DNA of 64,000 nucleotides from contig NC_035438.2 of the NCBI RefSeq assembly GCF_002127325.2, forward strand, positions 147,139,207-147,203,206, in the 5' to 3' direction. Shown here in pieces: positions 43,022-57,045 of the stretch (position 1 is the stretch's first letter; each line of letters starts with the position of its first letter). Source of the stretch: Helianthus annuus (lineage: Eukaryota; Streptophyta; Magnoliopsida; Asterales; Asteraceae). A program made the position numbers and the translations under genes. Under the pieces are notes generated by a model that was given only the letters and a program-made list of their open reading frames with translations, did not search any database and was not told the DNA's origin.

Positions 43022-46000
43022 TGTAGTAGCTTCAGCCTCAGTAGTGGTTGCACGGTTTTGAAATAACTGGGGATATTTGAGTTCCATTTGGTCTTCTCGT
43101 TCCCAGGTATACTCTGGGCCACGACGGGAGTTCCAACGAACTCGAACAAGAGGTATTCTAGTGTTCTTGAGGACCTTAACATCCCGGTCCGTGATTTCAA
43201 CAGGTTCCTTGACGAAATGCAACCGTTCGTCGATAGTGAGTTCCTTCAAAGGAACTATGAGGGTCTCATCTGACAGACACTTCTTCAGATTCGACACGTG
43301 AAATACGTTGTGAACTGCACCGAGTTCAGCTGGTAGATTCAGTTTGTAGGCCACTTTGCCTATTCTTTCAATGATCTCGAACGGTCCAACGTACCACGGA
43401 TTGAGCTTGCCCCGTTTACCAAAACGAACCACACCCTTCCAGGGTGAGACTTTGAGTAGTACTCGATCCCCAACTTGGAACTCGAGCGGTTTCCTGCGCT
43501 TATCCGCGTAACTTTTCTGACGGTCACGAGCTGCCGCCATGCGTTGTCGTATCTGTGCAATTCGTTTTGTAGCATCAACTACCATTTCTGGACCGGTGAT
43601 CTGACTATCCCCCACCTCTGCCCAACAGAGAGGTGACCGGCATTTACGTCCATACAATGCCTCGAATGGAGCGGCCTGAATGCTGGTGTGGTAACTGTTA
43701 TTCTATGAGAACTCCACTAACGGAAGATGTTTTTCCCAGCTGTTGCCGAAATCGATAACACATGCCCGAAGCATGTCTTCTAGAGTCGGGATAGTGCGCT
43801 CAGACTGCCCATCTGTCTGAGGGTGGTAAGCTGTGCTCATGTCTAACCGAGAGCCAAAAGATTTGTGCATTGCTTGCCATAGTTCTGAAGTGAATCATGC
43901 ATCCCGATCCGAAATAATAGAGGTTGGCACTCCGTGCCTCGAAACAACTTCTTTCAAGTAGACGTCTGCTAAGGTAGAGAACTTATCCATTTCTTTGATA
44001 GCCAAGAAATGAGCAGACTTTGTGAGTCGATCCACGATCACCCAAATAGTATCATTCCCACGCTGGGATCTAGGCAGGCCAGTAACAAAATCCATGGAAA
44101 TTTCTTCCCATTTCCACTGTGGTATCTTGGGTTGCTGAAGTAGGCCTGAGGGTTTCTGGTACTCCGTCTTGACCCTTGCACAGGTCAAACACTTGCCGAC
44201 GTAAGTTGCTATGTGGGCCTTCATGCTAGGCCACCAATATGTAGTTCTGAGATCGTGGTACATTTTGTCCGAACCTGGATGTACCGAGTAGCGAGACTTA
44301 TGTGCTTCGTCCATTACAAGTTCTCGTAAACCGCCATACAGTGGGACCCAAATGCGCCCCGTTACGTAGTAGGCGCCGTCTTCCTTCTGTTCTAATCGTT
44401 GCCTTGAGCCACGTAAGGCTTCAGCCCTCACGTTTTCTGGTTTCAATGCTTCTACCTGAGCATCTCGTATCTGAGCAGGAAGACTGGATTGGATAGTGAG
44501 TTGCAAGGCTCGTACACGCCTAGGTAAAGTATCTTTTCAACTGAGAGCATCAGCCACCACATTGGCTTTGCCTGGATGGTACTTGATGGCACATTCATAA
44601 TCATTCAGTAGTTCAACCCATCGACGTTGCCGCATGTTCAATTCCTTCTGCTTGAAAATATGCTCGAGACTCCTGTGATCGGTGTAAATAGTGCACTTGG
44701 TACCGTACAGGTAGTGTCGCCATATCTTAAGCGCGAAAACAACAGCTCCCAGCTCTAAATCGTGCGTTGTGTAGTTCCGTTCATGAACTTTGAGTTGTCG
44801 CGAAGCGTAGGCAATGACTTTATCTCTTTGCATCAATACACAACCAAGACCCTGAATCGACGCGTCGCAATAGACCACAAAATCATCCGTGCCCTCTGGC
44901 AATGAGAATAGGTGCGCTGCATAGCCTATCCTTTAGGTACTGAAAAGCCGTTTCTTGTGTATTACCCCAACGTTAGGTAACCCCTTTCTGTGTCAACAAT
45001 GTAAGCGGCTGTGCGATCTTTGAGAAGTCTTTAATAACCGTCTGTAATAACCCGCCAAACCCAAGAATTGGCGTATTTCCGTTGGTGTACGCGGTGCAGG
45101 CCAGTTCCTGATCGAATCTACCTTGGATGGATCAACATGAATCCCATCCTTGTTTACCACATGGCCCAAAAAGTGAACTTCACGAAGCCAGAAGTCGCAT
45201 TTTGAAAACTTAGCGTACAGTTGTTCCTTTCGAAGAAGTTCCAAGATAAGTCGTAAGTGCTGCTCGTGTTCCTCCTGACTCTTGGAATAGATCAGGATGT
45301 CGTCGATGAAAACAATGACGAACTTGTCTAGATAAGGCTTGCACACTCTGTTCATAAGATCCATGAAGACTGCCGGTGCGTTTGTTAACCCGAATGGCAT
45401 GACTAGAAACTCGTAGTGGCCGTAGCGAGTTCTGAATGCTGTTTTGGAGACGTCCTCATCCCGGACTCTCAGCTGATGGTAACCTGACCTCAAGTCTATC
45501 TTGGAGTAGTAACTCAACCCTTGCAACTGGTCGAATAAGTCATCAATACGGGGAAGAGGGTAGCGGTTCTTCACTATGACCTTGTTCAGTTCGCGGTAAT
45601 CAATGCACATCCTGAAGGTTCCATCTTTCTTCTTCACAAATAGTACCGGAGCTCCCCAAGGCGAAGAGCTAGGACGAATGAAGCCCTTATCCAAGAGCTC
45701 TTGCAATTGCTTTGACAGCTCTTCCAGTTCGGTTGGAGCTAAACGATACGGTGCGCGGGCTATTGGTGCTGCTCCTGGAGCTAGCTCGACTTGAAACTCG
45801 ACCTGGCGATGAGGCGGTAGCCCGGGTAAATCTTCAGGAAACACTTGAGGAAATTCACGTACAACTGGGATATCCTCTATTCTTTTCTCTTTCGATGATG
45901 CATCAGTAACTAGTGCCAAAATGGAAGTATGACCCTTTCGTAAACATTTCTGAGCCTTCAGGAAGGAGATGATGCCAACCATAGCACCACTCTTATCGCC

Positions 46001-47493
46001 TTGAACTTCGAGAGGTTCTTTACCAGAACGAGGAATACGGATGATCTTCTCCTTACATAGGATCTCTGCTTGCTGCTTGGATAACCAATCCATACCAATG
46101 ACGATGTCGAAACTACCCAGAACTATAGGAATGAGGTCGATGGAGAAAGCTTGACCAGCGAGGATAAGATTACAACCCTGAACTATGTGTGTGGCCTCTA
46201 GACTTTTACCGTTAGCTAACTCTATGACATGTTTGGTGTTTAGGGGAGTTGGTGCACGTTTTAACATTTGACTGACTTTAAGAGACACATAACTTGTATC
46301 CGCACCCGAATCAAACAATACTGTAACATAAAAGTCGTCGAGAAGAAACTTACCCATAACTACGTTGGGATCATTCCTGGCATCACCCTGCCCTAGCACA
46401 AATGCACGACCCCTAGCGTCATTGTTCCCATCATTGTTGTTTCCTCCATTATTGTTCTCGTTGTCGTGGTTATTGTTGTTGTTGTTGTTTTTCTGGTTTC
46501 GGTTTAACTGAGGGCAGTGCCTTTTGAAGTGACCTTCAGCGCCACAATTAAAACATCCCTTGTTGCCCTGTTGCTGATTCTGCGGTGGTTGGTGCTGCTG
46601 CTGATTCTGATTCGCAGGCCGCGGGCTTCTACAATCCTTGGCCTCATGACCCATCTTGAGGCACCTCTGACAGTGACCCTTGTTGCACTGGCCACTGTGA
46701 TGTCTGTTACAGTTGTTACACCTTGGAAGGTTCCCTCGATAACCACCCTGCCTGTGACTGCCCGAAGATTGCTGACTAGGGCTCTGATAGTTGTCAGTCT
46801 TTCGCTCCTGCACCTGAGACTGAACTGAATCTGAACCTTTGCTGGAATCCCCCTCCCATTTTCTCTTGTTGTCACTGGGGGTAGCAGGAGTAACAGAAGT
46901 GGTAACGGTAGCAGTAGCGCTGACGCGCTTAGGCAGCCTGTCTTGTTCCACTGCCTGATCCGTGAGGCGATGAGCAAGGCGCTGAATATCCTGGATGTTA
47001 GCAAGGTTGGCCGATGTCACGTGGCTTTGAATTTCTGGTGCCAACCCCTTGAGATATAACTCAATGCGTCAGATAGGAGGGTCCACCATAGTTGGACACA
47101 GAACGGCCAGCTCGTTTGACCTTTTAGTATAAGCCTCAATTTCTGACCCAGTCATCTTCAAATGAAAGAACTCCACTTCTAACTTGTCGATGTCGTCGCG
47201 TGAGCAGTATTCTCGCTTAATCAGCTCTTTGAAATCATTCCAAGGAGTGGCGTTAGCAGCTGCCAATCCCAAAAGTTGGACTTGCGCATTCCACCAAGTC
47301 AGCGCGATTCCTTCCAGTGTGCCAGTGGCGTACTTCACCCTGCGAGCCTCAGGGCATTCACACATTTCAAACATAGACTCGAGCTTTTCAAACCAATGGA
47401 GGAGTCCTAGTGCTCCCTCCGTGCCACTGAACGTGCTTGGACGACAGTCCATGAAATTCTTGAAAGTGCAAACAGGTGGCTGAGCATGTTGAC
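42959..47493 (-). pseudogene. TE-D gag exon 2 to integrase, decayed
   Basis: Exon 2 opens at 47493 ([10 protein letters not shown]). Gag domain to 47069, TGA near 47066, then 683 codons (47044-44993) with zinc knuckles [14 protein letters not shown] and [14 protein letters not shown], protease [10 protein letters not shown] and RT with [11 protein letters not shown] frameshift follows GYYRR near 44995-45060. RNase H is 44537-44902, the integrase zinc site and core 43895-44506, with TGA replacing Arg in RDARF near 43898 and a stop near 43705. GPF and the chromodomain-like tail ([18 protein letters not shown]) lie in 42959-43657. Closely related to TE-E but more diverged in gag (Asn-rich linker). 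Non-functional. Confidence 0.9.
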
Positions 47494-47592
47494 CTGTTGT
47501 GTATATAAGAATAGGACAAGGTTAAACACAGGAGTTGGTTTAGGAATGTAGGATCTAAAGATCCTAGTGTGAGTTACGACTGCAGGGTATAC
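47494..47592 (-). other. TE-D gag intron (predicted)
   Basis: 99 nt, donor GGAG|GTATAC, acceptor CACAACAG|GTCAAC. Length and sequence differ from the 86-nt introns of TE-B and TE-E, but the flanking residues (Gly | Gln-His-Ala) and phase are the same. The unspliced frame stops inside the intron. Confidence 0.7.
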
Positions 47593-47692
47593 CTCCTGCT
47601 TGTGCGGCTGCAAGTGCCGCAGCAACTTCTTCGTTGATAAGAGCCGTCAACTGGGCTTGTGTCAAGTTAATACGTCCAGCCATGATCTTCAT
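47593..47692 (-). pseudogene. TE-D gag exon 1
   Basis: ATG at 47692 (MKIMAGRINLTQAQ...), 33 codons plus one base to the donor. Corresponds to exon 1 of TE-B and TE-E, with an Ala-rich end. Confidence 0.72.
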
Positions 47693-47986
47693 AGCAAATA
47701 TAACATAAGTGAGAGAGGTTCGCGAATAGTGCGATGACAGAAGAGAGTAAGCACACAAGTGTTCTCAAGCAATAACAAATAGTAAGCAATGTAATCTAAG
47801 CATACCACGAGCAAAGTTCTACGCAATTCTCGCATGTAGGCCATAAACATAAACCTTATTACCTAGGATGTTGAGTCTTGCACGTGGAGCGAGGCGTCAT
47901 TGTGGATCGTTGAGCACTGTACTGGTTATAGTCTGGTTTTAATAAAAACGTTTTCCCCATATTAAAACCAAGTTCTCTATAGCCAA

Positions 47987-48000
47987 TGGCTCTGATACCA
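47987..48000 (-). other. TE-D primer-binding site
   Basis: The minus strand reads TGGTATCAGAGCCA three bases from the LTR end at 48004. Confidence 0.95.
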
Positions 48001-48003
48001 ATC

Positions 48004-50244
48004 TGTCACACCCCCAAAATCCACACGCGGAGTATCACCGCTTGGAGGCGTGACTGACCAGGATCAAGCCACCAATCATATAGAACAATGTAAATAGTAA
48101 AAGTAAATGTAATTAAACCAAACCAATCCATATGAAAGGTGTTCCAAAACATAAGTATAATAACAAAGTTTAGCGGAAGCGTATGAGTAAAAGCCCATTC
48201 ACAAATAGAGTATGTAATGTCATAATGTTTAAATCAAGCATTCACGATCCTTGTCCACAACGACCGCGCCTCCCAGTGCAAACTCCATGTATACCTAACG
48301 ACCTGCAAGGCATGTAACAGAGAGTCAATCACTAGTTGAGCGAGTTCACAGTAAGTAAGTTTGTTATAATAAGTTCCTTTTGTAACGTGTGGCTCTACTG
48401 GGCCGACAGTATGTTCTATTGGTGGGGGCTTCCCATAATTGCATATACACCAGACTATTTGTAACCATAAGTGTTCTTCTTAATCCGAGAATGGTAGTAC
48501 GTACAAGGTTTACGTAGGCTTTACGTAAGTGTCCTTCACAACCGAGGACAGTGGTACGCGGGGGTTTACGTAGGTTTTACGTAAGTGTCCTTCACAAACC
48601 GAGGACAGTGGTAGGTGTAAGTTTACGTAGGTTTTACGTAAGTGTCCTTCGCAACCTGAGGACAGTGATGAGTACAAGTATACGTAGGTTTTACTTATGT
48701 ATCCTGCGCATCCGAGGACGATGGTAGATAGTCTAATAACAGTGTAAGTACAGGTATCTATTCAATCTCATTTCTTCAATCCCATCCCCAAATCCCGGGA
48801 ATCCCATGCCTTGGTACGAGTGTGAACTCACCTTGGTTTGCTCGGTATGTTATTGCTTCTAGTGTTAATTTATGATTAGGTCCGTTACACACGACCTAGG
48901 GTACATTGCACATAAACCCGATGTAAGTGTTTACGTTCAATTAGGGTTTACAAGTCCTTGATATCCAAACAACTGTGATTCGTGTGATAGTTGTGTACAG
49001 AATGATAACACACAGATTGTTCGTACATACAGCATCATAAGCATCATAAGTAAACTCAGACTTTTCAAGCATTAACAGAACTCGGAGTATGTATCATTAC
49101 TACAATCCGGATCATGTATTCAATCAAAAATTTAGACAATTCATCGACAAAAGTCGGATCATTCATCAAGCATAAAGCTCAGACAAGGCATCAAGGCATA
49201 AAAGTTCGGACAGGGCATTAAGCATAAAATTCGGACAATATATAACAAGTAAAAAGTCGGACCATATACAACAAGCAAAATTCGGACCTTGTAACATCAT
49301 ATAAAGTTCGGACCTTTTTTTTATATCTTTCAAAAAAGTCGGACCCCCTTATAACTTTCAAAAAGTCGGACCCCCTTATCTTTCAAAAAGATCGGACTCT
49401 TTAATCATACAAAAGTCGGACCTCATATGATTATCACAAAGTCGGACTCAACATTAACTCATATAAATCGGACCATTCACATATCATAAACTCGGACAAG
49501 GCACTATATTAAGCATTTAAAAGTTGGACCCTTCTCTTTATTCATAAAAGTTCGGACCATGTTAAGCCAATAAAGGTCGGACCTTTATTTTCATGCTAAA
49601 AGTCGGACCCCCTTTGTGATCATACAAAAAGTCGGACATGGTATCATACTATAATTCAGACTATTCTTTAAATCATAAGAAACTCGGACTCCTTCATATA
49701 CATAAAGTTCGGACTCTTGTTTAATTAATAAAGTTCGGATAGCATCAAGTAAACAAAGCTCGGACTTTACATGCAATCAAGAGTCGGGCCAACTATCAAT
49801 CATGCGAACATTCAACTTCATTGCAACAGTTACGTTTTTACGATCAAGAAACCCTAGTTTTCATATATTCAAAGTGCCGTAATCTAATCAGCAAATCAAA
49901 CATCTCTATCTTACAAGCGTTTCATTGTCAAGCATTTGATTACACTACTAATCACAAACCATTTCACAATAATCAGAATTGACCAAAACACAGAGCCATA
50001 TTATGTAGAACTAGGGTTTTGCATGAATCACATAATCAAAGATTAACAACAAGAAATCATAAAACGATTACCTTGGATTGATTCTAGATAAAGAGAGGAA
50101 TCAAGAGTGATGATTGAGAGCTTGTGCCAATGATGAAGAAGATGATTATAGAGAGGATTGGAGGATGTGAAAGTACGTATGTTGATTGTGAGAATGATTA
50201 GGGTTAAGGGTTTTGTTTTATTTTCACTATTAACACTAAACACC
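48004..50244 (-). repeat. TE-D 5' LTR, main part
   Basis: Partner of 30946-33071/42564-42882. It carries the same 56-57-bp repeats (about 48500-48735) and motif array (about 49125-49795). Broken at 50244 by TE-F; resumes at 60889-60929 before TE-G. No genes. Confidence 0.92.
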
Positions 50245-50836
50245 TGTCACACCCCGACCACATAGGACAACAAACCGTGGCGGAAACGTCGGGGAGTGTT
50301 GTAACAGAAGCTATCATTTCACAACCATGGATACAAAAAGTGTTTCGTTTTATTGATATAATTAAACATTACATTGTTTTAACACATAGAACAACAAGTT
50401 TCATATCGACTATCATAGTTTTAAAGTCACTAAGGCCTCGTCCAGGTCCTATGTGACGCATGCATCCTAGAAAATCACATCATTCAACCACACCTGAAAC
50501 ATATGTAAAAACTTAGTCACCAAAGAAATTGCTGGCGAGTACATAGGTTTTATAAGGGTATTGGAATCATCGCTCGTTTATATGGTGCAATACTTTATTA
50601 GACTACAAAAGTCAAAATACAAACCTCGTTTTGAAAAGTGTATTGCAACATAGTTAACCAACTCAAATCAAGTTGATTACAGTTTATAAAATCTCGTAGC
50701 CATGATTCTTAACCCAAAAACATTTTGTTTTAGAAAAACGTCTTGTAAAACATCTAGTAAAAACTCGTTAATAAAACATTATTGTGTGACATCGTTTTAA
50801 AAATCGTTTACCCAAGTGAACTAATACGCCACGGTA

Positions 50837-50907
50837 TGTAATATGTTGAAAACACTTATATATAGGAAGTACCAGCGGCGTATCCACCATGCTTTCAACA
50901 TATTACA
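50837..50907 (-). ncRNA. Conserved cassette in TE-F 3' LTR
   Basis: Perfect 15-bp arms TGTAATATGTTGAAA (50837-50851) and TTTCAACATATTACA (50893-50907) enclose 41 nt containing, on the minus (sense) strand, the GGTGGATACGCCGCTGGTAC core. It lies about 600 bp from the LTR 3' end, the same distance as in LTR-H. Confidence 0.65.
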
Positions 50908-52512
50908 CCCGTCTCATTATCTAAACACTAACCAAAAACCAATCGTTTACCCAAATCATTTAACTCGTTAAAATCGTTTCAAAATCGTTAACTCGTTTAA
51001 AATCGTTTAAATCATCCTCGTTTTAATTTGTGAAAAACTATATATGGTCGTCTCGCTAACAACATTCAAACCTTCGTGACTCGATCACCTCGCTTCTCGC
51101 TTCTCGTATTAACAAACCACCAAAGGGTAAGTTAACAAACATCAGATTCAGTCGCTACCCACAACCCCCACACATAACCATGGGTGTAGTAAAGTAACGG
51201 GATTTGTCAGATCCTATGGTACCATAACCTAATACTGGTCGGCTTGATTAATGCTAATGAATGTCATTTGTTATGTAACTACAACCATCAAGTTTTGTTC
51301 ACATTATTAAAATCGTTATTAGTTTAGTAAAAATCGTTTTAATCGTTTTTGAAATCATCGTTTAAACCTTGAAAACATTTCATACATATGAATCACCCCA
51401 AAACATTTGAAAAAGGTAAAATAGGGGAACTAAGTACTCACATGAAGTGCAAAGTATCCTCAATCAATAGAACTTCAAACAACCTCAAGCAAACCAAAGG
51501 AATCAAGTAGCACCTAGTAATCGAACCACTAGTCAAACAATAGACGCCTAAATCGGACGATCGGATAGGATGAGGTCTTGTAAACCAAATGAGTGTTGGA
51601 ACTCGTGTGATATGGTTTAACAAAGCCTACATCCTAAGTTGAAACCTAACCTAAGTGCTTTCGACCCATCGCGACCCATTAAGGTAGCTTACGCTACTTT
51701 AACGTGTCGTGCGCGCAAATGCGTGTTCGAGACGTCTAACTAGTCCTATGACAAGTATTATATGCCAAAACATGTTTTAAATATGTTACAAAATCAGTTA
51801 TGTGACAAATGTTTAGGTTACATATGTTTAATTACCAATTACGCATGAAAAGGGTATTTTGGTAATTTACTTAAGGCATATAAACTACTTATCATACAAC
51901 TATTTAAACTAGGAGACCATAAGGTATAACCTTGGAAGGTTATTCCCTATGCTATTATGGTCACAAAACATGTTTGGTCGGATCCTAATGATTGACCAAA
52001 CGGGTCGTGTTCGGAAGTCTAAGCGGGTGTTTAGTCCGCTTGACTTACGACTCTACACAAGCACTAAACTAAAAAGTGACGAGCTAAACATGTCGAAACA
52101 TGTTTAGTTAAGTTAGAAAACAGGTTTGGTATCAAAACAAACGGTTTTGATACCTAAAAGTAGCTTGGTTACAAAATACGTGAGAAAACGCATTCTGGCC
52201 GAAGCTACGACTTGTCACTGAGCCTAGATAACGTGGTAATCAGTAGGTATAGTTACTAGGGACTATAACCATCGTGATTACACTCACGTTATGAAGTTCA
52301 AACGAACTTTGCGTTGACCATAAACTGGTCAAAGCAGAAAGTCAAACACAGTTTGACTTTAACGATATTTACGAATGAAAAGAATGAAAGAATACTTACA
52401 GAAGGTCCCCGCAAGCTCTTGATCCGATTTACTCTCAGGTATGAAGCATAAACTTCAACTTAGAGAGGCAAAATCAGATTCAAGTGTGCTTTGGGAGTGA
52501 AATGGGTTTGGG

Positions 52513-52520
52513 TATTTATA
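52513..52520 (-). promoter_or_regulatory. TATA box of TE-F LTR
   Basis: The minus strand reads CCTATAAATACCC about 1.06 kb from the LTR start. The same box lies at 59817-59824 in the 5' LTR, which drives the element. Confidence 0.65.
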
Positions 52521-53070
52521 GGAATTCAAGTACCGTTAAGATCGTTCGTCGAAAAACGTGCTTTGATCTAGACCTTACATGTGGGCACATGGTTTTCAAA
52601 ACCATGGGAATACTTAAAACCATCAAATGGTATTGCAAAACAAGGATCAAAACCATCCATGTGTGGCACATTGTTTTGAAATACCATGGATGCCAAAAAA
52701 ATGGACCAAGTTCAATGTATCTGCCAGAAATTTCAAAAATGGTCCATGCACTTGTAAAACTTGATTTTTTGGCACTTTTAAACCCCTTTAACCTCATTTC
52801 AAGGCTCTAAAATGATGTTAAAGTATAGGGAACTTAAAATATGCTCAAAGACATCACGGATGTCGGTTCATTTGGCCGTACGGTTGCGTTATTCGGTTAA
52901 TTACGACGGAAGTCGTAACGAACGCAAAAACGATCCAAATTACGCGACGAATGGAATTTTATCATGCCAATCACTAAAATACAACATTTTAATGATTTCA
53001 TAAATTTTTTGGAAGTCCGGATATATTCAGAACGTAAGATATGCGCGAAAATGCAAACTTATGCACTTTT

Positions 53071-53389
53071 TGACGCTTTTTGTCCATATTGATCAAATAA
53101 GTTTATTTTTGCGCACTAAACACCTCAAAGCCTATTTCTAAGCTATGTAAAGGTTATTTAGGGTATGTTTAACTTATGATCAAGTTCCGGAATGTTCGTT
53201 ACTACACAAATCGGTATAGTTTCGCAGTTTGACACAAAAAGTCCCTGCGATCGAACAAACTTGATTTCAACACACCAAACCATCCAGAACTTATTTCTAA
53301 GTTATGTGGAGGTTATTTAAGGTATGTTAAGCCTATTTCACTATTCCGGAGTGTTCGTTGCATTGAACTGGTTATATTTACGCATCGGC
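53071..53389 (-). repeat. 159-bp repeats in TE-F LTR
   Basis: The TTTGAC marker at 53071 and 53230 is exactly 159 bp apart. The same spacing occurs at 60376 and 60535 in the other LTR. Units share motifs with the LTR-I array in inverted window orientation, meaning the same sense orientation. Confidence 0.7.
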
Positions 53390-53577
53390 GCGCGTATAAC
53401 CTTCCAAAAAGCGATTTAGAGCTTGAAATTGGAATCGAATCAAATTGAAAAAAATCACCAAACACAAATACACACATAATAACACAAAAACACATATAAT
53501 AACACCAAAGCACATTGTTTTATTAATAACTAACATTGTTTTACATTGAACCACGACTATAGAACACAGTTGTCACA

Positions 53578-53613
53578 GTCTCCCCTACTTCAGGAAATTT
53601 CGTCCCGAAATTT
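53578..53613 (-). other. TE-F polypurine tract and GGA hairpin
   Basis: Minus-strand GAAGTAGGGGAGAC abuts the 3' LTR; the perfect hairpin AAATTTCG-GGA-CGAAATTT lies at 53595-53613. Single module, as in TE-C. Confidence 0.8.
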
Positions 53614-56600
53614 TTAACTAGAGGAAGCTTGTGAAAACAAATGAGGATATTTCGCCTTCATCTGGTCCTCACATTCCCAAGTAAACTCTGGGCCACGTTT
53701 GGACTCCCAACGAACTTTGACTAATTTAATCCGTTTGTTCTTCAACTGTTTGAAAGTACGGTCCACGATCTCCACGGGTTTCTCGACAAAGTGCATCGTT
53801 TCATCGATTTGGATCTCGTCGAGAGGAATGTGAAGATCAGCGTCAGCTAAAAACTTTCGCAAATTGGACACGTGAAAAGTCGGATGAATATTACCAAGCT
53901 CTGGAGGTAGCTCTAGTCAATAGGCAACCTTCCCAATTCTTTTCACAATCTTGAATGGTCCCACATATCGAGGTGCAAGTTTTCCTTTCTTTCCAAATCT
54001 CACGACTCCTTTCCAAGGTGAAACCTTGAGTAGAACACGATCTCTGACTTGTAATTCTAAGGGCTTGCGTCTCATATCCGCATAACTCTTTTGACGGCTT
54101 CGAGGTGTCAGAAGATTATCGCGGATTTTCTTGATTTTGTCTGTTGTTTCCAGAACGAGCTCAGGTCCAGTAAGCAAAGCTTCACCGATCTCATTCCAAC
54201 AGACAGGTGAACGACATTTTTGACCGTAGAGAGCTTCGAATGGTGCCATATTAATGCTAGCATGATAGCTATTGTTGTAAGAGAATTCTATCAATGGCAG
54301 ATGAGAATCCCAATTACCACCAAAGTCTATCATGCATTCTCTAAGCATATCCTCCAAAGTTTGAATCGTTCTCTCCGATTGACCATCTGTTTGGGGATGA
54401 TAAGCAGTGCTTAGATTTAGTTGGGTTCCCATAGCAGATTGCATGGTCTTCCAGAAATGAGATGAAAATCAGGCATCACGATCAGAGATGATATCCAAAG
54501 GAACACCATGTCGTGTCACAATCTCATCAACATAAATCTTTGCAAGTTTATCAGCAGATAGGTCCTTGCGAATTGGAATAAAATGAGCTGATTTAGTTAA
54601 TCGATTGATAACAACCCAAATAGCATCATGACCTTTAGACGTACGCGGTAACTTAGTGATGAGATCCATTGCAATGTTCTCCCACTTCCAAACCGGTGTC
54701 TCTGGTTGTACAAGCAACCAGAAGGTCGTTGATGTTCAGCCTTAACTTTAAGACAACTTAGGCATTTCGATACGTACAAGGCAACATCCTTCTTCATACC
54801 AAGCCACCAGCACTGAGTACGAAGATCCTTATACATTTTATCAGCACCAGGATGGATAGAATATCGAGACTTATGAGATTCATTCATTACCAAGGTGCGA
54901 AGATCGTCTTGTTTCGGAATCCACAAACGATCCTTGAAATAGAGCAAACCATCTCCTTTCGCTTCGAGCTTAAGCTCAAGCTGACGTGGTAATTCCTTAC
55001 CAATTAAATTTTGTGAAACACAAAATTGCTGAGCTTGAAGGACACGAGATTGAATATCAGATAGAGTTCGAACAGAATGAAGCTTGACTCGCTCCTTTCG
55101 ACTAAGCGCATCGGCTACGACATTCGCCTTACCAGGGTGGTAGCGAATCTCGCAATCGTAATCGCTCAAGAGCTCGTCCCAACGTCGTTGCCTCATGTTC
55201 AGCTCTTTCTGATTAAGAATATGCTGGAGACTTTTGTGGTCTTTAAAACCACACACTTCGTTCCATAGAGGTAGTGTCTCCAGATTTTCAGCGCGAAAAC
55301 CACGGCTCTTAACTCAAGATCATGAGTCGTGTAGTTCTTCTCATGAATTTTCAGCTGTCTAGATGCATATGCAATAACTTTACCTCGTTGCATGAGGACG
55401 CAAGCAAGGTCTAAGTTGGACTCATCGCAGTAGACAACGAAATCATCGCTTCCCTCGAGCAAAGATAGAACAGGAGCATTACAAAGCTTCTGCTTCAGCG
55501 TTTGGAATGCTTCTTCTTGCTTGGGTCCCTACTCAAAAGGCTTATTCTTCTGAGTCAAAGCAGTGAGTGGAACCGCAATCTTCGAGAAATTTGAAATGAA
55601 TCGACGATAATAACCAGCAAGACCAAGAAAAGATCGAATCTCTGTCGGCGTTGTCGGTGTATTCCGCTCCTTAATAGCAGCAATCTTGGATGGATCCACA
55701 TGAATACCCTGCTCGTTGACTATATGACCCAAGAATTGAACTTCTTTAAGCCAGAATTCACACTTGGAGAATTTAGCAAAAAGTTGTTCCTCCTTCAGGA
55801 GTTCCAAAGTCAAACGAAGGTGTTGCTCGTGCTCGGCTCGAGACTTCAAATAGACAAGGATATCGTCGATGAACACAATAATGAACTTGTCTAAATAAGG
55901 TTTACAGACCCTATTCATTAAGACCATGAAGATGGCTGGGGCATTTGTCAAACGAAAAGGCATGACTGTAAACTCGTAATGGCCATATCTTGTGCGGAAA
56001 GCAGTTTTGGGAATATCTTCTTCGAGAACACGAAGTTGATGATACCCAGAACGCAGATCGATCTTGGAAAAGCATGAAGCACCTTGCAGCTGGTCGAAAG
56101 ATCATCAATTCGAGGTAGGGGATATCGATTCTTGATGGTAAGCTTATCCAGCTCACGATAATTGATACACATTCAAAAAGACCCATCTTTCTTTTTCACA
56201 AAGAGGACAGGAGCTCCCCAAGGTGAAAAGCACAGTCGGATGAATCCTTTATCAGATAACTCTTGAAGCTCCTTCGATAATTCTTGCATCTCCGACGGTG
56301 CAAGTTGATAAGGCACTTTTGCAATTAGGTTGGCATTGGGTACGAGGTCAATATGAAACTCGACTTGATGAACTGGAGGTAAACCAGGCAGTTCATCAGG
56401 AAACACCTCTGGATAATCCCGAACAATCCGGAATATCCTGAATACTCTTGCTCTTGATTTTCTCCTCGGTGACATGTGCTAGAAAAGCGACATATTCTTT
56501 TCGCAAATACCTTTGGGCTTCCATACATGACATAAGCTTCAATCCACCGGAAGGTTTATGGCCACGAACTTCCAAAACATCGCCAGAAGACAAAGGAATG

Positions 56601-57045
56601 CGAACTATCTTATCAAAACAAACCACCTCAGCATGATGTTTGGTTAACCAATCCATCCCCACGATAATATCGAAACTCCCAAGTTGCATCGGCGTGCGGT
56701 CAATAGGAAAAAGATGGTTATCAAGGTTCAATTGACAACCATGAATAACAGAATCGAGAACAAGAGGTTTATTAGAAGCAACTTCGACAGATAAGGGTTT
56801 CCTCAGTTTAGTTCTAGGTATCGCAAGCAAAGGCTCAAAAGACAAAGAAACAAAACTTCTATCGGCTCCAGAATCAAAAAAAGAATAGAAGCAGGTCGAT
56901 TGTTAACAAGAAACATACCGTTCACCAGAAAGGTACCATCGACAACGAGGTGGTTAGCTCGGGCCTCGTTTGCATTCAGATTGAATGCTCCTCCATGAGC
57001 GGGATCGACAATTGGAAAAACACAAGAGGCATCGACAAAACGCAA
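53614..57045 (-). pseudogene. TE-F protease to integrase, decayed pol
   Basis: Read leftward: protease remnant 56396-57045 (FLVNNRPASILF then a frameshift in the DSGA region, MDWLTKHH); RT start 56173-56475 ([14 protein letters not shown]), then a stop and frameshift near 56100-56170; RT core 55529-55963 (VFIDDILVY); RNase H 55199-55462 (VVYCDESN); integrase zinc site 54597-55256 ([19 protein letters not shown]); core 53917-54717 ([21 protein letters not shown]); chromodomain-like tail 53614-53871 (KVRWESKRGPEFTWE). At least eight disruptions. A lineage distinct from TE-B/D/E by sequence. Non-functional. Confidence 0.9.

Larger units (their letters stand above)
50245..53577 (-). repeat. TE-F 3' LTR
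   Basis: Sense TGTGACAACT to GGGTGTGACA. TATA box TATAAATA on the minus strand at 52513-52520, with a purine-rich leader. A 159-bp repeat unit pair lies at about 53071-53389 and the conserved cassette at 50837-50907. It differs from its partner by scattered substitutions and a 24-bp indel near 50497. No genes. Confidence 0.94.

Noticed and set aside
54590..54610. Asp-to-Asn change in the [11 protein letters not shown] motif of TE-F integrase as loss of a catalytic residue
   Set aside because: The catalytic aspartates are better placed at MD(F/L) and SDRD; this Asp is conserved but not one of the D-D-E triad.
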